A DNA stretch of 64,000 nt, taken from contig WJMT01000070.1 in the NCBI GenBank assembly GCA_014727835.1, forward strand, positions 62,001 to 126,000. The letters run 5' to 3'. The notes beneath the pieces were generated by a model. That model searched no databases. It was not told where the DNA came from and saw nothing but the letters and a program-made list of their open reading frames with translations. Position numbers and translations under genes: made by a program. Position 1 is the first letter of the stretch, and every line of letters starts with the position of its first letter. The stretch comes from Candidatus Aminicenantota bacterium. Lineage in GTDB: Bacteria > Acidobacteriota > Aminicenantia > Aminicenantales > Aminicenantaceae. This document shows, piece by piece, positions 8,970 to 18,254 of the stretch.

Positions 8970-10268
8970 ATGAATAAAGAAATTCTCCGTCTTTCCATCC
9001 CCATTATTATCAGCAATATATCCATTCCTTTATTGGGCATGGTGGACACGGCTTTGATGGGACGGCTGGAGAATGAGTATTATATCGGAGCGGTTGCTTT
9101 AGGGAGCTTGATCTTTAATTTTGTTTATTGGGGATTTGGCTTTCTTCGCATGGGGACGACAGGGCTCACAGCGCAAGCTTACGGAAGAAATGATCCCAAA
9201 GAAATCATTGCCATCTTGGCCAGAGGATTGTTAGTGGCAGCAGCAGGAAGTCTGGTGCTGATCGCTCTTCAGTCTGTTATTTCATGGTTCGGGTTCTCTC
9301 TAATCCCTGGTGAAGAATCCGTAAAGTCTTTAGCTGAACAATATTTCTTTATCCGGATCTATGCTGCTCCGGCAACTCTTGCTTTGTACGTGTTTTACGG
9401 ATGGTTTTTGGGAATGCAAAACGCCAAATATCCCATGTTTTTAACCGTTTTGGTCAATCTGGTCAATATTGGATTCAATGTTTTTTTTGTTTCTTTTTTA
9501 GGGATGAAGTCTGATGGAGTGGCATTAGGGACAGTGTGTGCTCAATACACAGGATTGGGGCTGGCTGTGATTTTGTTTGTTTCCAAGTACAGACATCATG
9601 TGAAAGATTATGAGAGCAAAATTGTTTTAAAACTGGAGTCTGTAAAGCTATTTTTCTCTGTCAACAGAGACATTTTTATCAGAACCATTTGCCTGGTGTT
9701 CACTTTTGCTTTTTTCACTGCGGCTTCTTCAGCAATGGAGCCGCTCATTTTGGCTGCAAATCAGATCCTCCTTCAGTATGTCTCATTGATGGCCTATGGT
9801 GTGGATGGATTTGCATTTGCTGCGGAGAGTCTGGTGGGTCGGTTTACTGGGGAAAAAAACAGGGCAGCCTTGAAATCAGCTGTTCAGAAGCTGTTTATTT
9901 GGGGATGCGGTATGGGAGCTGGTTTTGCCATTTTGTATGCATTGTTTAAAAAGAAATTGATAGTTGTATTCACTGATTTGGAACCTGTGATTGAAACCGC
10001 TTCTGTTTATGTGTGGTGGTTGGTTGTGATTCCTGTTTTTGGAGCAGTGGCTTATATGTGGGACGGTATTTATATCGGAGCAACCGCAACCAAACCTATG
10101 CGCAATATGATGCTGATTTCCACCCTCATTGTGTTTCTGCCGGTGACTCTTCTCTTTGTCCGTTTCTTGGGGAACCATGGTCTTTGGCTGGCATTGACTC
10201 TGTTTATGATTGCCCGGGGAACCACCCTGACTCTGCTTTCCAGAAAACATATATTTCAGCGAATTTGA
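8970..10268 (+). CDS. MATE family multidrug/metabolite efflux transporter (DinF-like)
   Basis: A 432-residue protein with twelve predicted membrane segments in two six-helix bundles. The N-terminus has the family's LSIPIIISNISIPLLGMVDTA opening, and segment 7-8 carries EPLILAANQILLQYVSLMAYGVDGFAFAAESLVG, typical of the DinF branch. These are sodium- or proton-coupled antiporters of organic cations or metabolites in the inner membrane. The ATG at 8970 is chosen over a TTG three bases earlier. There is no strong ribosome site; proximity to the preceding stop suggests translational coupling. Confidence 0.88.
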   Translation: MNKEILRLSIPIIISNISIPLLGMVDTALMGRLENEYYIGAVALGSLIFNFVYWGFGFLRMGTTGLTAQAYGRNDPKEIIAILARGLLVAAAGSLVLIALQSVISWFGFSLIPGEESVKSLAEQYFFIRIYAAPATLALYVFYGWFLGMQNAKYPMFLTVLVNLVNIGFNVFFVSFLGMKSDGVALGTVCAQYTGLGLAVILFVSKYRHHVKDYESKIVLKLESVKLFFSVNRDIFIRTICLVFTFAFFTAASSAMEPLILAANQILLQYVSLMAYGVDGFAFAAESLVGRFTGEKNRAALKSAVQKLFIWGCGMGAGFAILYALFKKKLIVVFTDLEPVIETASVYVWWLVVIPVFGAVAYMWDGIYIGATATKPMRNMMLISTLIVFLPVTLLFVRFLGNHGLWLALTLFMIARGTTLTLLSRKHIFQRI

Positions 10269-10289
10269 ATTCCCCTGGGAACAGGGACG

Positions 10290-10598
10290 ATTTGTACCTT
10301 TTATTCTGTTTTTCTATGTAATTTTGATGATATTCTTCAGCCTTGTAAAATTCTTTGAAAGGCTGGATTTCAGTAACAATAAGTTTTGGAAATTTATCTG
10401 ATTTTTCAAGCTGCGCTCTTTTTTTTCAGCCGCTTTTTTTTGCTCTTTGTTTTCATAAAAAATGACTGATCTGTACTGAGTTCCGATATTCGGACCCTGC
10501 CTGTTCAATTGAGTGGGCTCAGGTCCGTCATTGAACATATGGCCGAGGTGGGATTCACATGACGAAAATACGCAACCATTGAATTGAGGATTCAACAA
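10290..10598 (-). pseudogene. Broken msrB/msrA fusion (methionine sulfoxide reductase remnant)
   Basis: On the minus strand a frame reads [16 protein letters not shown], an MsrB motif, and continues directly as [20 protein letters not shown], an MsrA motif. The MsrB catalytic end and all of the MsrA N-terminus, including its GCFWG active site, are missing between the two. After an eight-A run (10419-10426) the MsrA reading continues in another frame as [19 protein letters not shown] and [12 protein letters not shown], so a one-base shift has also occurred. There is no plausible start. This is the relic of an MsrB-MsrA bifunctional gene collapsed by internal deletion at the similar GPxPT/DPTQ sites. 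Confidence 0.8.
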
Positions 10599-10656
10599 AC
10601 CAAAAAGAGAGGTTTGGACTCACCAAATGATAACCGGTATATTATCAACAAATCAA

Positions 10657-11039
10657 TAAACCTGCATTACTCATGAGTCTATATTTTAGGCCTGATGAAA
10701 CTCATATATGACTTGTGCTCCGTTCAGATTTTTAAGGCTATTCTTCGCACTGTATTTTCGGCTGCTGCGCAACTTCCTCCATCCGTGGGTCAAACATGCT
10801 CGCAGCTCAGCATTGCTGAGTTTCCTTATATACAGCGCTCAGAAGGCACAATCTTCAATGTCGCTTCAGCCATACCTGAGTTTCAGATGGATTCGCCAGG
10901 AGTGTCAAACAATGGCGATTAGAATAGAAAATACAAAGATGAGAATTGTATAGATCATAGGCCAAAAAAAACTTGTATATCGCAGAGAAGAGTACAATAA
11001 TAAAAACATCGCCATTTCTTTGTGAATAGTCCAGGTCAA
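10657..11039 (+). repeat. TIR element, copy 2 (variant core)
   Basis: A 383-base element with left end TAAACCTGCATTACTCATGAGTC and right end TGAATAGTCCAGGTCAA (rough inverted pair). From the segment CAAtGGCGATTAgAATAGAAAA (about 10909) to the right end it matches copies 1 and 3, including CTTGTATATCGCAGA and AACATCGCCATTT. The left 250 bases (10680-10905) have no similarity to the hairpin core of the other copies, so the two classes look like different internal-deletion derivatives of one parent. Open frames inside it (10695-10953) have no coding character. Its right end lies 15 bases before the ATG of the DUF3160 lipoprotein. Confidence 0.75.
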
Positions 11040-11054
11040 TGAATGGGGGAAAAA

Positions 11055-13169
11055 ATGAAAACATATAAACTTGTGGGAGGCGTATTGATTTGCTTTGTTT
11101 TGATAAGCGGATGTCATCTGAGTGGGGAGAGTCCAAAGAGTTTCCGTTTGCAGGAGCTTGACCTTTTGAATCAGCTCAATTTGAGTGAGACAGGTCTTGA
11201 ACAACTGAAACAGAATGGCTTTGTGGTCACTCTTGGTTCAGAAAAAGAAATGTTTGATATTTATCTGGACTGCAAAAAACAAAACCATCCTGTTTTTATC
11301 ACCACAGATGTGGTTCTCCATACAGCCCATCTTTTTTTTGATAAGACATTAAGAGTCCTTGAGATGGAGAGACTCATAGACCGTTCCAAAGAGCTCACTG
11401 AACGAATGATTGAGATCTCCAAAACCCAATATCAAAAAGCAGATGACTCTGTTATCAAGGAAGCGGCCCGGCTGAACATTGGATTTTTCTCTGTCGCAAA
11501 GTCCTTATTTGAACCGGATTTCCAACCGGGTTTCAACCTGGATAAACTGGTGAACGAAGAGTTGAAGAATATCCAGGAACATGAGGGATTGAAATTCAGG
11601 AAACTTATGTCTTATGTGGAAAATCCAGCTCTAATCAAACATCCTTATGCTTATGAAGATTACAGTCAGTATGTACCCAGGGGACATTACACTCGGAATG
11701 AGTTGTTTGCAAAGTATTTTAAGGTCTTGATGTGGTATGGAAGGATCGACTTCAAATTGAGTCCAGGAACAGATCAAGAAGCCCTTTATCACGGACAAAA
11801 AATGACCCTTCAGGCTCTATTGATCACTGATGCCCTGATGAGGGACAAACGAGCTCATCAATTGTGGAACAGCCTCTATGAGCCCACTGTTTATTTTGTA
11901 GGAAAGACCGATGATTTGAGTGTAAAGGATTTCATTCCTCTTATAGAAGAGGTTTATGGTTCTAAAAAAAGCATTGATGATTACAATCACAAAGAACCTC
12001 TGTCCCAATTCATAGAAAGAGCCATTGAATCGAGACCTCCCCAAATTCTTTCTGGTGTGTCTTTTCAAGAAGATGGAGATTTTCAGAAGATCCATTTGGG
12101 ATTCCGCTTCATGGGACAGAGGTTTATCCCGGATTCATATATTTTCCAGCAGCTGGTTTATGGACAAGAGAAACTCATGTATGTGGGCCACAATGAGCCA
12201 TTCACTATGGAATACATCCCTAATGTGGGCCCTGCCAGAGCGTTTCCGAGAGGATTGGATCTGTTTGCAGTGTTGGGATCGCAGAGGGCTCTGGATATTT
12301 TAAAAAAACAGGGAGATACAAGATATAAAGGATATTCTGAACAGCTCCATCAATTGAAAAAAGAATTTTCTTCATTGACCGATTCCCAGTGGAAAAAGAA
12401 TCTTTACTGGCGCTGGATTCACAGCTTTCTTCCTTTGTTAAAAGAGCCCCGGGGAGAGACCGTTCCTGATTTCATGAAGAATCTCTCATGGATAGACAAG
12501 CAGCTCTTGACCGTACTGGGCTCTTGGACCGAGCTGAGGCATGATACCATCCTTTATGCCAAACAGAGTTACACGGTTATGGGAAGAGCACCGATGCCAA
12601 AATCCGCCTTCACGTATGGTTTTGTGGAGCCCTATCCCCAGGTCTTTGACAGAATCAAGGGAATGATGTCCAAACTCAGGCAAATGAATGGAAAGTGGGG
12701 CCAAGGCATTCCTGAGGTACAGAACAAGATCAAAGATTTTGAAGATGTTCTCTCTAAATTAATTGTTATTTCGAAAAAGGAGCTGCAAAACAGGCCCTTG
12801 ACCAAGCAGGAATATGATTTTATCTGGAATATCGGCAGCACTCTTAAAGAATTGAAAACATTTCCCTTAAATATACAAAATAAAATCAGCTCAAGCACAG
12901 ATGAACGTATAGACATCATTGCTGATGTTCACACAGACCTGAATACCAAACAGGTGCTTGAAGAAGGGGTGGGTTCTCCGTTACATATCTATGTGATGCT
13001 CAAAGATATAAAGGGCTTTCGTTTGAGTCACGGAGCTGTATTTTCTTATTATGAATTCAAGCATGCATTGAAAGACCGATTAACGGATGAAAAGTGGCAG
13101 GAAATGGGGCAGAATCATCAAAGACCGGGCCTTCCCGAATGGACACGAAGTTTTATATCTGATCGTTGA
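11055..13169 (+). CDS. DUF3160 family lipoprotein
   Basis: A protein of 704 residues from this start. Residues 1-20 are a lipoprotein signal with lipobox LISGC, so cysteine 20 is the likely acylated residue. The body matches the DUF3160 family in outline: the conserved FVVT opening and [22 protein letters not shown] near residue 75, followed by an all-helical body with [15 protein letters not shown] and [17 protein letters not shown]. Function is unknown in the family; location is probably the outer-membrane inner leaflet or the surface. The ATG at 11055 follows GGGGGA and is preferred over ATG 11043, which contains that site. Its 3' end overlaps the convergent YyaL gene by 17 bases. Confidence 0.85.
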   Translation: MKTYKLVGGVLICFVLISGCHLSGESPKSFRLQELDLLNQLNLSETGLEQLKQNGFVVTLGSEKEMFDIYLDCKKQNHPVFITTDVVLHTAHLFFDKTLRVLEMERLIDRSKELTERMIEISKTQYQKADDSVIKEAARLNIGFFSVAKSLFEPDFQPGFNLDKLVNEELKNIQEHEGLKFRKLMSYVENPALIKHPYAYEDYSQYVPRGHYTRNELFAKYFKVLMWYGRIDFKLSPGTDQEALYHGQKMTLQALLITDALMRDKRAHQLWNSLYEPTVYFVGKTDDLSVKDFIPLIEEVYGSKKSIDDYNHKEPLSQFIERAIESRPPQILSGVSFQEDGDFQKIHLGFRFMGQRFIPDSYIFQQLVYGQEKLMYVGHNEPFTMEYIPNVGPARAFPRGLDLFAVLGSQRALDILKKQGDTRYKGYSEQLHQLKKEFSSLTDSQWKKNLYWRWIHSFLPLLKEPRGETVPDFMKNLSWIDKQLLTVLGSWTELRHDTILYAKQSYTVMGRAPMPKSAFTYGFVEPYPQVFDRIKGMMSKLRQMNGKWGQGIPEVQNKIKDFEDVLSKLIVISKKELQNRPLTKQEYDFIWNIGSTLKELKTFPLNIQNKISSSTDERIDIIADVHTDLNTKQVLEEGVGSPLHIYVMLKDIKGFRLSHGAVFSYYEFKHALKDRLTDEKWQEMGQNHQRPGLPEWTRSFISDR

Positions 13170-15258
13170 GCTGTTCAGGATTTGTGACCGGCTTTTGACA
13201 GGTTAAATCTGTGCACACATAGGCCGCGGATTTTCCGTTGATCAGTTTTTTGTTTTGAAGTAATGGAATACGGGATGACAGCATCTGATGTTCCGTGTTT
13301 TTGGGGTCTGAAAAAACCAGCGTCCGGTTAGGGAGGAATCGGCTCCAAACCGTCTTCAATAGTTTTTGGCTTTCTGTGGAGTCTCTGTCGCCCACCAATG
13401 CGATTTCTTTTTCCGGATAAATAAGGAAAGAGGCATTTATCAGCATTTTCATATAAGCATGAGGATATTTTTCCATTTGATTTTTAAGAGATTGAACAAT
13501 CCGAAGTGATTTTTCCAGGTACTGCTTTTTTTGAAAAACACGTCCTATTCGCATGAGGGCTTCCACAGCACTGCCTGAGGAAGAAGGAAGAGCGCTGTCT
13601 GTGGCGGTTACGGTCCGAACAAGCTGGTGATGATGGTGATGGCTGGTATTGTAAAAACAATCTTTTTTGTGGTCCCAAAACAGGGAGACCATCTCTTCGG
13701 TGAGTGTCTCAGCATGATTGAGCCAATCGGGATTGAAGTCAGCTTCGTAAAGGTCTATAAGGGCATTGATCAACAAAGCATGATCTTGGAGATAAGCATG
13801 TTGTTTGCTTTTCCCAGCCCTGTGGGTCCTGAGAAGATGATGGTCTTTATTTCTCATATGGCTGATGATGAAACGGGCTGTTTTCTGTGCAAAACTCAAA
13901 TAATCCGGGTTTTGGAAAACCTGGTATCCCAATGACAAGGCTGATACCATCAGAGCATTCCAAGATGTGATGACCTTGTCATCTAAAAAAGGTCTTTCTC
14001 TCTTATCGCGGGCATGGAGCAGTTTCTTTTTTGCTGAGGTTAGAACATCCTTCACTTTGTCCTTATCCCATTGGAATATTTCCGCAAACCGAGATAAAGG
14101 TTCTCTGGTGTGGAGAATGTTCAGTCCTTGATGATAGGGTTCCTGAAAAGAAAAGTTGCCGTTTTTTTCTACATGAAAGTAGGAGGACACCAGATCTGCT
14201 TCCTGTTTGTTCAATAAATTCTCGATTTCCTCTTGCTCCCATAAATAGAAAAGACCTTCTTTTCCGTTGACATCCGCATCTTCTGATGAAAAAAATCCTC
14301 CCTTGTCCTGTGACATATAAGTCAATGTGTATGTAAAGATGTTTTGAGCGACTACTGAATAGAATTTGTTTCCTGTGATCAAAAAAGCATGAGAGAAGAC
14401 AGATGCCAGTTGGGCATTGTCATACAGCATTTTTTCAAAATGAGGGACCAGCCAGATCCTGTCTGTGGAGTATCTGTGAAATCCTCCTGCAAGATGATCG
14501 TGTATGCCTCCTGAGGCCATTCTGTCCAGGGTTAAAGTCACCATTTGGAGAGAGGAGTCCTGTTTGTTTTGATGGTGATCATACATCAGAAACAAGAGAG
14601 CTTGAGAAGCAGGAAACTTGGGTGCATTTCCGAATCCTCCCCATTCGGGGTCAAAAGATTGTTTCAATTGATTGCGCGCTCTTTCCAGAAGGTCCTGGCT
14701 CAATTCCTTATCATCACTGTGAGATATGGGAAAAGCCGTTCTTTTCTGCAATGCCTTTGTCAATCGGTCTGAATCCAGGATGATCTGTTCTCTTTCTTTT
14801 TCTTTGTCCCATATTTCACTGATACGGCTGATCAAACGTTTGAAACCGGTCATCCCGGCTTTGTCTTTAGGAGGAAAATAAGTTCCTCCAAAAAATGGTT
14901 TCAAATCAGGGGTCAGAAATACAGTCAAGGGCCATCCTCCTCGGCCTGTCAAAGCCACCACAGCAGACATGTATATCTCGTCAATATCTGGTCTTTCTTC
15001 CCGGTCCACTTTGATGGAAATGAAATTGTTGTTCAGAATCTCTGCAATTTCAGGATCAGTGAACGATTCTCTCTCCATAACATGACACCAATGGCATGAG
15101 GAGTATCCTATGGATAAAAATATGGGCTTGTTTTCCTTTTTAGCTCTGGAGATCGCGTCATCATCCCATGGATTCCAATGGACGGGATTGCTTGCATGCT
15201 GGAGAAGGTAGGGGCTGGTTTCAGTGTTCAGTCTATTGGGTCTTTTTTTTGATAGCAT
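13153..15258 (-). CDS. Thioredoxin-like DUF255 protein (YyaL/SSP411 family)
   Basis: A 701-residue protein with the family's exact N-terminus: [21 protein letters not shown], then a thioredoxin-like fold with the redox pair CHWC (cysteines about 55 and 58) and [14 protein letters not shown]. Residues from about 200 to 640 form an alpha/alpha-toroid with [37 protein letters not shown] and [12 protein letters not shown]-like motifs. The biochemical role is not established. There are five consecutive histidines near residue 545. ATG 15258 is chosen over TTG 15267; a TATAAT lies about 12 bases before it, so the message may be nearly leaderless. Confidence 0.9.
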   Translation of the reverse strand: MLSKKRPNRLNTETSPYLLQHASNPVHWNPWDDDAISRAKKENKPIFLSIGYSSCHWCHVMERESFTDPEIAEILNNNFISIKVDREERPDIDEIYMSAVVALTGRGGWPLTVFLTPDLKPFFGGTYFPPKDKAGMTGFKRLISRISEIWDKEKEREQIILDSDRLTKALQKRTAFPISHSDDKELSQDLLERARNQLKQSFDPEWGGFGNAPKFPASQALLFLMYDHHQNKQDSSLQMVTLTLDRMASGGIHDHLAGGFHRYSTDRIWLVPHFEKMLYDNAQLASVFSHAFLITGNKFYSVVAQNIFTYTLTYMSQDKGGFFSSEDADVNGKEGLFYLWEQEEIENLLNKQEADLVSSYFHVEKNGNFSFQEPYHQGLNILHTREPLSRFAEIFQWDKDKVKDVLTSAKKKLLHARDKRERPFLDDKVITSWNALMVSALSLGYQVFQNPDYLSFAQKTARFIISHMRNKDHHLLRTHRAGKSKQHAYLQDHALLINALIDLYEADFNPDWLNHAETLTEEMVSLFWDHKKDCFYNTSHHHHHQLVRTVTATDSALPSSSGSAVEALMRIGRVFQKKQYLEKSLRIVQSLKNQMEKYPHAYMKMLINASFLIYPEKEIALVGDRDSTESQKLLKTVWSRFLPNRTLVFSDPKNTEHQMLSSRIPLLQNKKLINGKSAAYVCTDLTCQKPVTNPEQLNDQI

Positions 15259-15419
15259 TAGATTCAAATTATAACAGAAAATTAAAATATATTAATTTAA
15301 ATTTAACCTTGTTTTAATGCTTGCCTTCTATAATTGAAGCATCAAATGAATGCATAACATACTTTTGATGGGCAAACAATGCTGCTGAAAAGTGGAATTG
15401 GGCCTCAAAAACTGGCATA

Positions 15420-16115
15420 ATGAATACTAGGAAAATGAGAGTGTTGATTGTTGAGGATGATAAGAAATTGTCTGCTTTTCTGCAAAAGGGATTGAGAGAA
15501 GAGCAGTTTGCCGTGGATGTGTGCCGCAACGGAACGGATGCCATCTATTTTATTGAAGTGAATGATTATGATGTGATCATCCTGGATATCATGCTTCCTG
15601 GAAAGGACGGGATCTCAATCTGCAGAGAACTGAGAGAGAAATCCATCACCACCCCTGTTATTATGCTTACAGCCAAGGATACTGTAGAAGATAAAATAAA
15701 CGGGCTTTCTCAAGGAGCAGACGATTACCTCACCAAGCCGTTCTCCTTTGCTGAACTTTTGGCACGGATTAAGGCTCTCTTGAGAAGAAGTCAGGATTAT
15801 AAGGAGAAAAGCCTGAAAGTCAGTGACCTGGAGTTGAATCCTTGGAAGCGAACAGTTTCTAGAGAAGGTCAACTGATTTCACTCACAGGCAAAGAATATG
15901 CCTTGTTGGAATACTTGATGCGGAATAGAGGACACACGGTGTCAAAATCCATGATCATCGAACATGTCTGGGATATGAACTATGAGGGGCTGAGCAATGT
16001 GGTCAATGTTTATATCAATCATTTGAGAAACAAGATAGATAAAGGCTTTAAAGAAAAACTCATCCATACCATCAGAGGATACGGGTATAAAATTGATGAA
16101 AATAAAAAAAACTAG
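15420..16115 (+). CDS. OmpR/PhoB-type response regulator
   Basis: The receiver domain spans residues 6-118, with the acidic pair ED at 12-13, phospho-acceptor aspartate 56 (ILDIMLPG), TAKD and the KPFSFAELLARI end. A winged-helix DNA-binding domain spans about 130-228 (LTGKEYALLEYLMRN ... VVNVYINHLRNKID ... IRGYGYKID). It should act as a transcription factor phosphorylated by the kinase encoded immediately downstream, which it overlaps by 20 bases. An alternative ATG at 15435 would remove five residues; neither start has an ideal ribosome site. A TATAAT at 15329-15334 may be its promoter -10. Confidence 0.95.
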   Translation: MNTRKMRVLIVEDDKKLSAFLQKGLREEQFAVDVCRNGTDAIYFIEVNDYDVIILDIMLPGKDGISICRELREKSITTPVIMLTAKDTVEDKINGLSQGADDYLTKPFSFAELLARIKALLRRSQDYKEKSLKVSDLELNPWKRTVSREGQLISLTGKEYALLEYLMRNRGHTVSKSMIIEHVWDMNYEGLSNVVNVYINHLRNKIDKGFKEKLIHTIRGYGYKIDENKKN

Positions 16116-17529
16116 ATCTCTCATATTCAAACTCACAGTCTGGTATGTTGTTTTTCTCTCTATTATCATTGTGATCATTGGAGCTATAATTTTCGGAAGC
16201 TACAGGAACAGTCTCTTGAATGAATTGGATATTAAGTTAGGAGAGATCGCAGATGAACTGAATGATGCTTACTGGAGACACAGAGGGGTTTCCTTTCTGG
16301 ACGCCATAGAGAAAGTGGAAAATGAATTCAGACGTGTCGCCCCTCATATTTTAATTGTCAAGATCGCGCATGATAAAAAAAATTTTCTAGAAAAAGTGAT
16401 CCATACCGGAAATTCCTATGACAAAAATTTTATATTAAGCCGAGATCTCTACTGCAGATCGGACAGATCCGATCTGAATCCTCTTTACGTGACCTGGGAT
16501 GAGGGATCCATGCGTTCTTCTCATTTGCGAGTTATTCTTTTTCCTGTCAAAAGAAACACCATTCTTCAAATCGGATTATCTCTCAAATCATTTTATTCAA
16601 GGACCAGTCAAGTTCTTATACTTGTCGCCTTATCCGGGATTCTGTTTTTGGTTCTTGCTTCAGCCGGAGGGAATTTCATCATAAGAAAAGCGCTTTTGCC
16701 TGTCGTCAATGTGGCGCAGACAGCCAATCAGATCAGCACAGATGACCTCTCTCACCGCATTGAGACTAAAAAGCGAACCGATGAGATCGGAGTCTTGGTA
16801 GAGACATTCAATGAAATGATCACCAGACTTGACAAATCAGTTAAAAAGATCAAGCGGTTTTCAGGTGATGTCTCCCATGAGCTCAGGACCCCTTTGACCA
16901 ATATCAGAGGGGAAATTGAAGTGAGTTTGAGAAAAGAGAGGGCTTTTGATGAGTATAAAAAGACCTTGAACAGTGTTTTGGAAGAAACCCACCACATGGA
17001 AAAGATCATCGATGATCTGCTTTTGCTTTCCAGGACTGAGAGTTTAAACAAAGAAACCTTAACCGAAGAAGTCTCCTTGGACGAGGTCCTGCTCCAAGTC
17101 TATGAACGGTTTGAACAGCCCGCATCAAAAAAGAACATCCATCTCAATATCAAAAAAGTGACACCTGTGACCATCAAAGGCCAGAAAGCTCTTATAGCCC
17201 GGCTGTTTTCGAATTTGATCGATAATGCTTTGCAATACACAAAAGAAGGGGGAAGGGTTGATCTTTCACTCAACAAAGACAGAGAGTATGGGATTTTGAA
17301 AATATCGGATACAGGAATCGGTATTCCTGAAGAATCTATTCCTTTTGTATTTGATCGGTTCTATGTGGTGGAACAGTCCCGGTCTAAAGAAAGCGGCGGA
17401 GTCGGGTTGGGACTGTCCATTGTCAAGAGGATCGTGGATATTCATGGGGCCGTGATTCATATTCAAAGTCAAATGAACAAAGGCACTGATTTTGAGATCA
17501 GGTTTCCTTTGAATGAAAAATCACCTTAG
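16096..17529 (+). CDS. Sensor histidine kinase (HAMP, HisKA, HATPase)
   Basis: A 478-residue-class membrane kinase. Membrane segments are at about 10-35 and 175-200, flanking a periplasmic sensor region of about 140 residues without a recognised fold. A HAMP linker spans about 200-250. The HisKA box GDVSHELRTPLTNIRGE has phospho-acceptor histidine 261. The ATPase domain has an N box (LFSNLIDNALQYT), G1 box (ISDTGIGIPEE), F box (VFDRFYVVE) and G2 box (GGVGLGLSIVKRI). It forms an operon with the response regulator just upstream. ATG 16096 is used rather than a TTG one codon earlier. The signal sensed is unknown. Confidence 0.95.
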   Translation: MKIKKTRSLIFKLTVWYVVFLSIIIVIIGAIIFGSYRNSLLNELDIKLGEIADELNDAYWRHRGVSFLDAIEKVENEFRRVAPHILIVKIAHDKKNFLEKVIHTGNSYDKNFILSRDLYCRSDRSDLNPLYVTWDEGSMRSSHLRVILFPVKRNTILQIGLSLKSFYSRTSQVLILVALSGILFLVLASAGGNFIIRKALLPVVNVAQTANQISTDDLSHRIETKKRTDEIGVLVETFNEMITRLDKSVKKIKRFSGDVSHELRTPLTNIRGEIEVSLRKERAFDEYKKTLNSVLEETHHMEKIIDDLLLLSRTESLNKETLTEEVSLDEVLLQVYERFEQPASKKNIHLNIKKVTPVTIKGQKALIARLFSNLIDNALQYTKEGGRVDLSLNKDREYGILKISDTGIGIPEESIPFVFDRFYVVEQSRSKESGGVGLGLSIVKRIVDIHGAVIHIQSQMNKGTDFEIRFPLNEKSP

Positions 17530-17592
17530 AATATCAAATATAAAGTCTGCGGATTTTTTGAATTTGTTTTGGTCTCAAACACAGGAAAAGAA

Positions 17593-18120
17593 ATGATTTT
17601 TATCCTTTCCGGCCCTCGTCATTCAGGGAAAACCACTATTTTAAAAAAATCAATTCCTCTCCTCAAGCAGATGAACATTCCGGTCCAGGGTTTTTTAAGT
17701 GTTCCTGTTTTTACAGGGACTCGAGTCAAAGGTTATGATCTTTTTGATCTCAAAAACAACACTCATCACCCTTTTCTCAGGAGAAAAGGTCAAAAACACT
17801 GGCAAGAGGCCGGAAGGTTTTATTTTGTACCCTCAGGTTTGATCCGGGCTCAAGATCTGATATCCCAGCGCGAAAAAGGATTTTTGCTGATGGTGGACGA
17901 GATTGGCCCACAGGAAATAAAAAGGAGTGGACTATGGCCAGCACTGGAAACCGTGATTCCAAACAAAAACAGCGAACATTTGCTTGTGGTGGTGAGGAAG
18001 AGTTTGTTGAATGAATGTCTTGATTTAATAGGTTCAAATGAAATCAAAGTTTTTAACATTCAAGAGCAAGATGTGGATCTCCGCTTATTGCAGACTTTGA
18101 AAAATCATTATAACAAATGA
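17593..18120 (+). CDS. THEP1-type NTPase (NTPase_1 family)
   Basis: A 175-residue P-loop protein: Walker A GPRHSGKTT at residues 6-14, then the family's GFLSVPVFTGTRVKGYDLFDL stretch, and a Walker B-like LLMVDEIGPQEI near residue 98, matching the DEIGxME motif of nucleoside-triphosphatase THEP1 relatives with GP-Q in place of the usual residues. Members hydrolyse NTPs slowly and are often encoded near molybdenum or tungsten cofactor genes, although here it follows a two-component system. ATG 17593, with AGGA seven bases upstream, is preferred over TTG 17569. Confidence 0.75.
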   Translation: MIFILSGPRHSGKTTILKKSIPLLKQMNIPVQGFLSVPVFTGTRVKGYDLFDLKNNTHHPFLRRKGQKHWQEAGRFYFVPSGLIRAQDLISQREKGFLLMVDEIGPQEIKRSGLWPALETVIPNKNSEHLLVVVRKSLLNECLDLIGSNEIKVFNIQEQDVDLRLLQTLKNHYNK

Positions 18121-18134
18121 GTCTTTTGAATTTC

Positions 18135-18162
18135 TTGACTTATATCCGAAGACTGATATAAC
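18135..18162 (+). promoter_or_regulatory. Putative promoter for the M20/GGT operon
   Basis: TTGACT (18135-18140), 16-base spacer, TATAAC (18157-18162). It lies about 90 bases upstream of the M20 start. The same TTGACT-N16-TATAA arrangement recurs at 21719-21746 before the hydrolase that ends this block. Confidence 0.5.
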
Positions 18163-18254
18163 CTTTATCTTCGAGCATATTCGAATCTTGTATGAGTGAG
18201 ATGAATTTTTTTCGGGGAATGGAATCACAATCAAATCAATGGAGGAATAATTTC

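Noticed and set aside
10695-10953. 75- and 81-aa overlapping ORFs in repeat copy 2
   Set aside because: Two competing frames in the variable element core, no ribosome sites, no family resemblance.
13153-13169. Overlap of the convergent DUF3160 and DUF255 genes as a possible assembly artefact
   Set aside because: Both C-termini look complete; short convergent overlaps also occur at 39919-39922, and other convergent pairs in this window lie only 5-20 bases apart.
13612-13660. Run of five histidines in the YyaL/DUF255 protein, possibly an added tag
   Set aside because: The codons are mixed CAT/CAC and the flanking sequence is ordinary family sequence, so it is natural.
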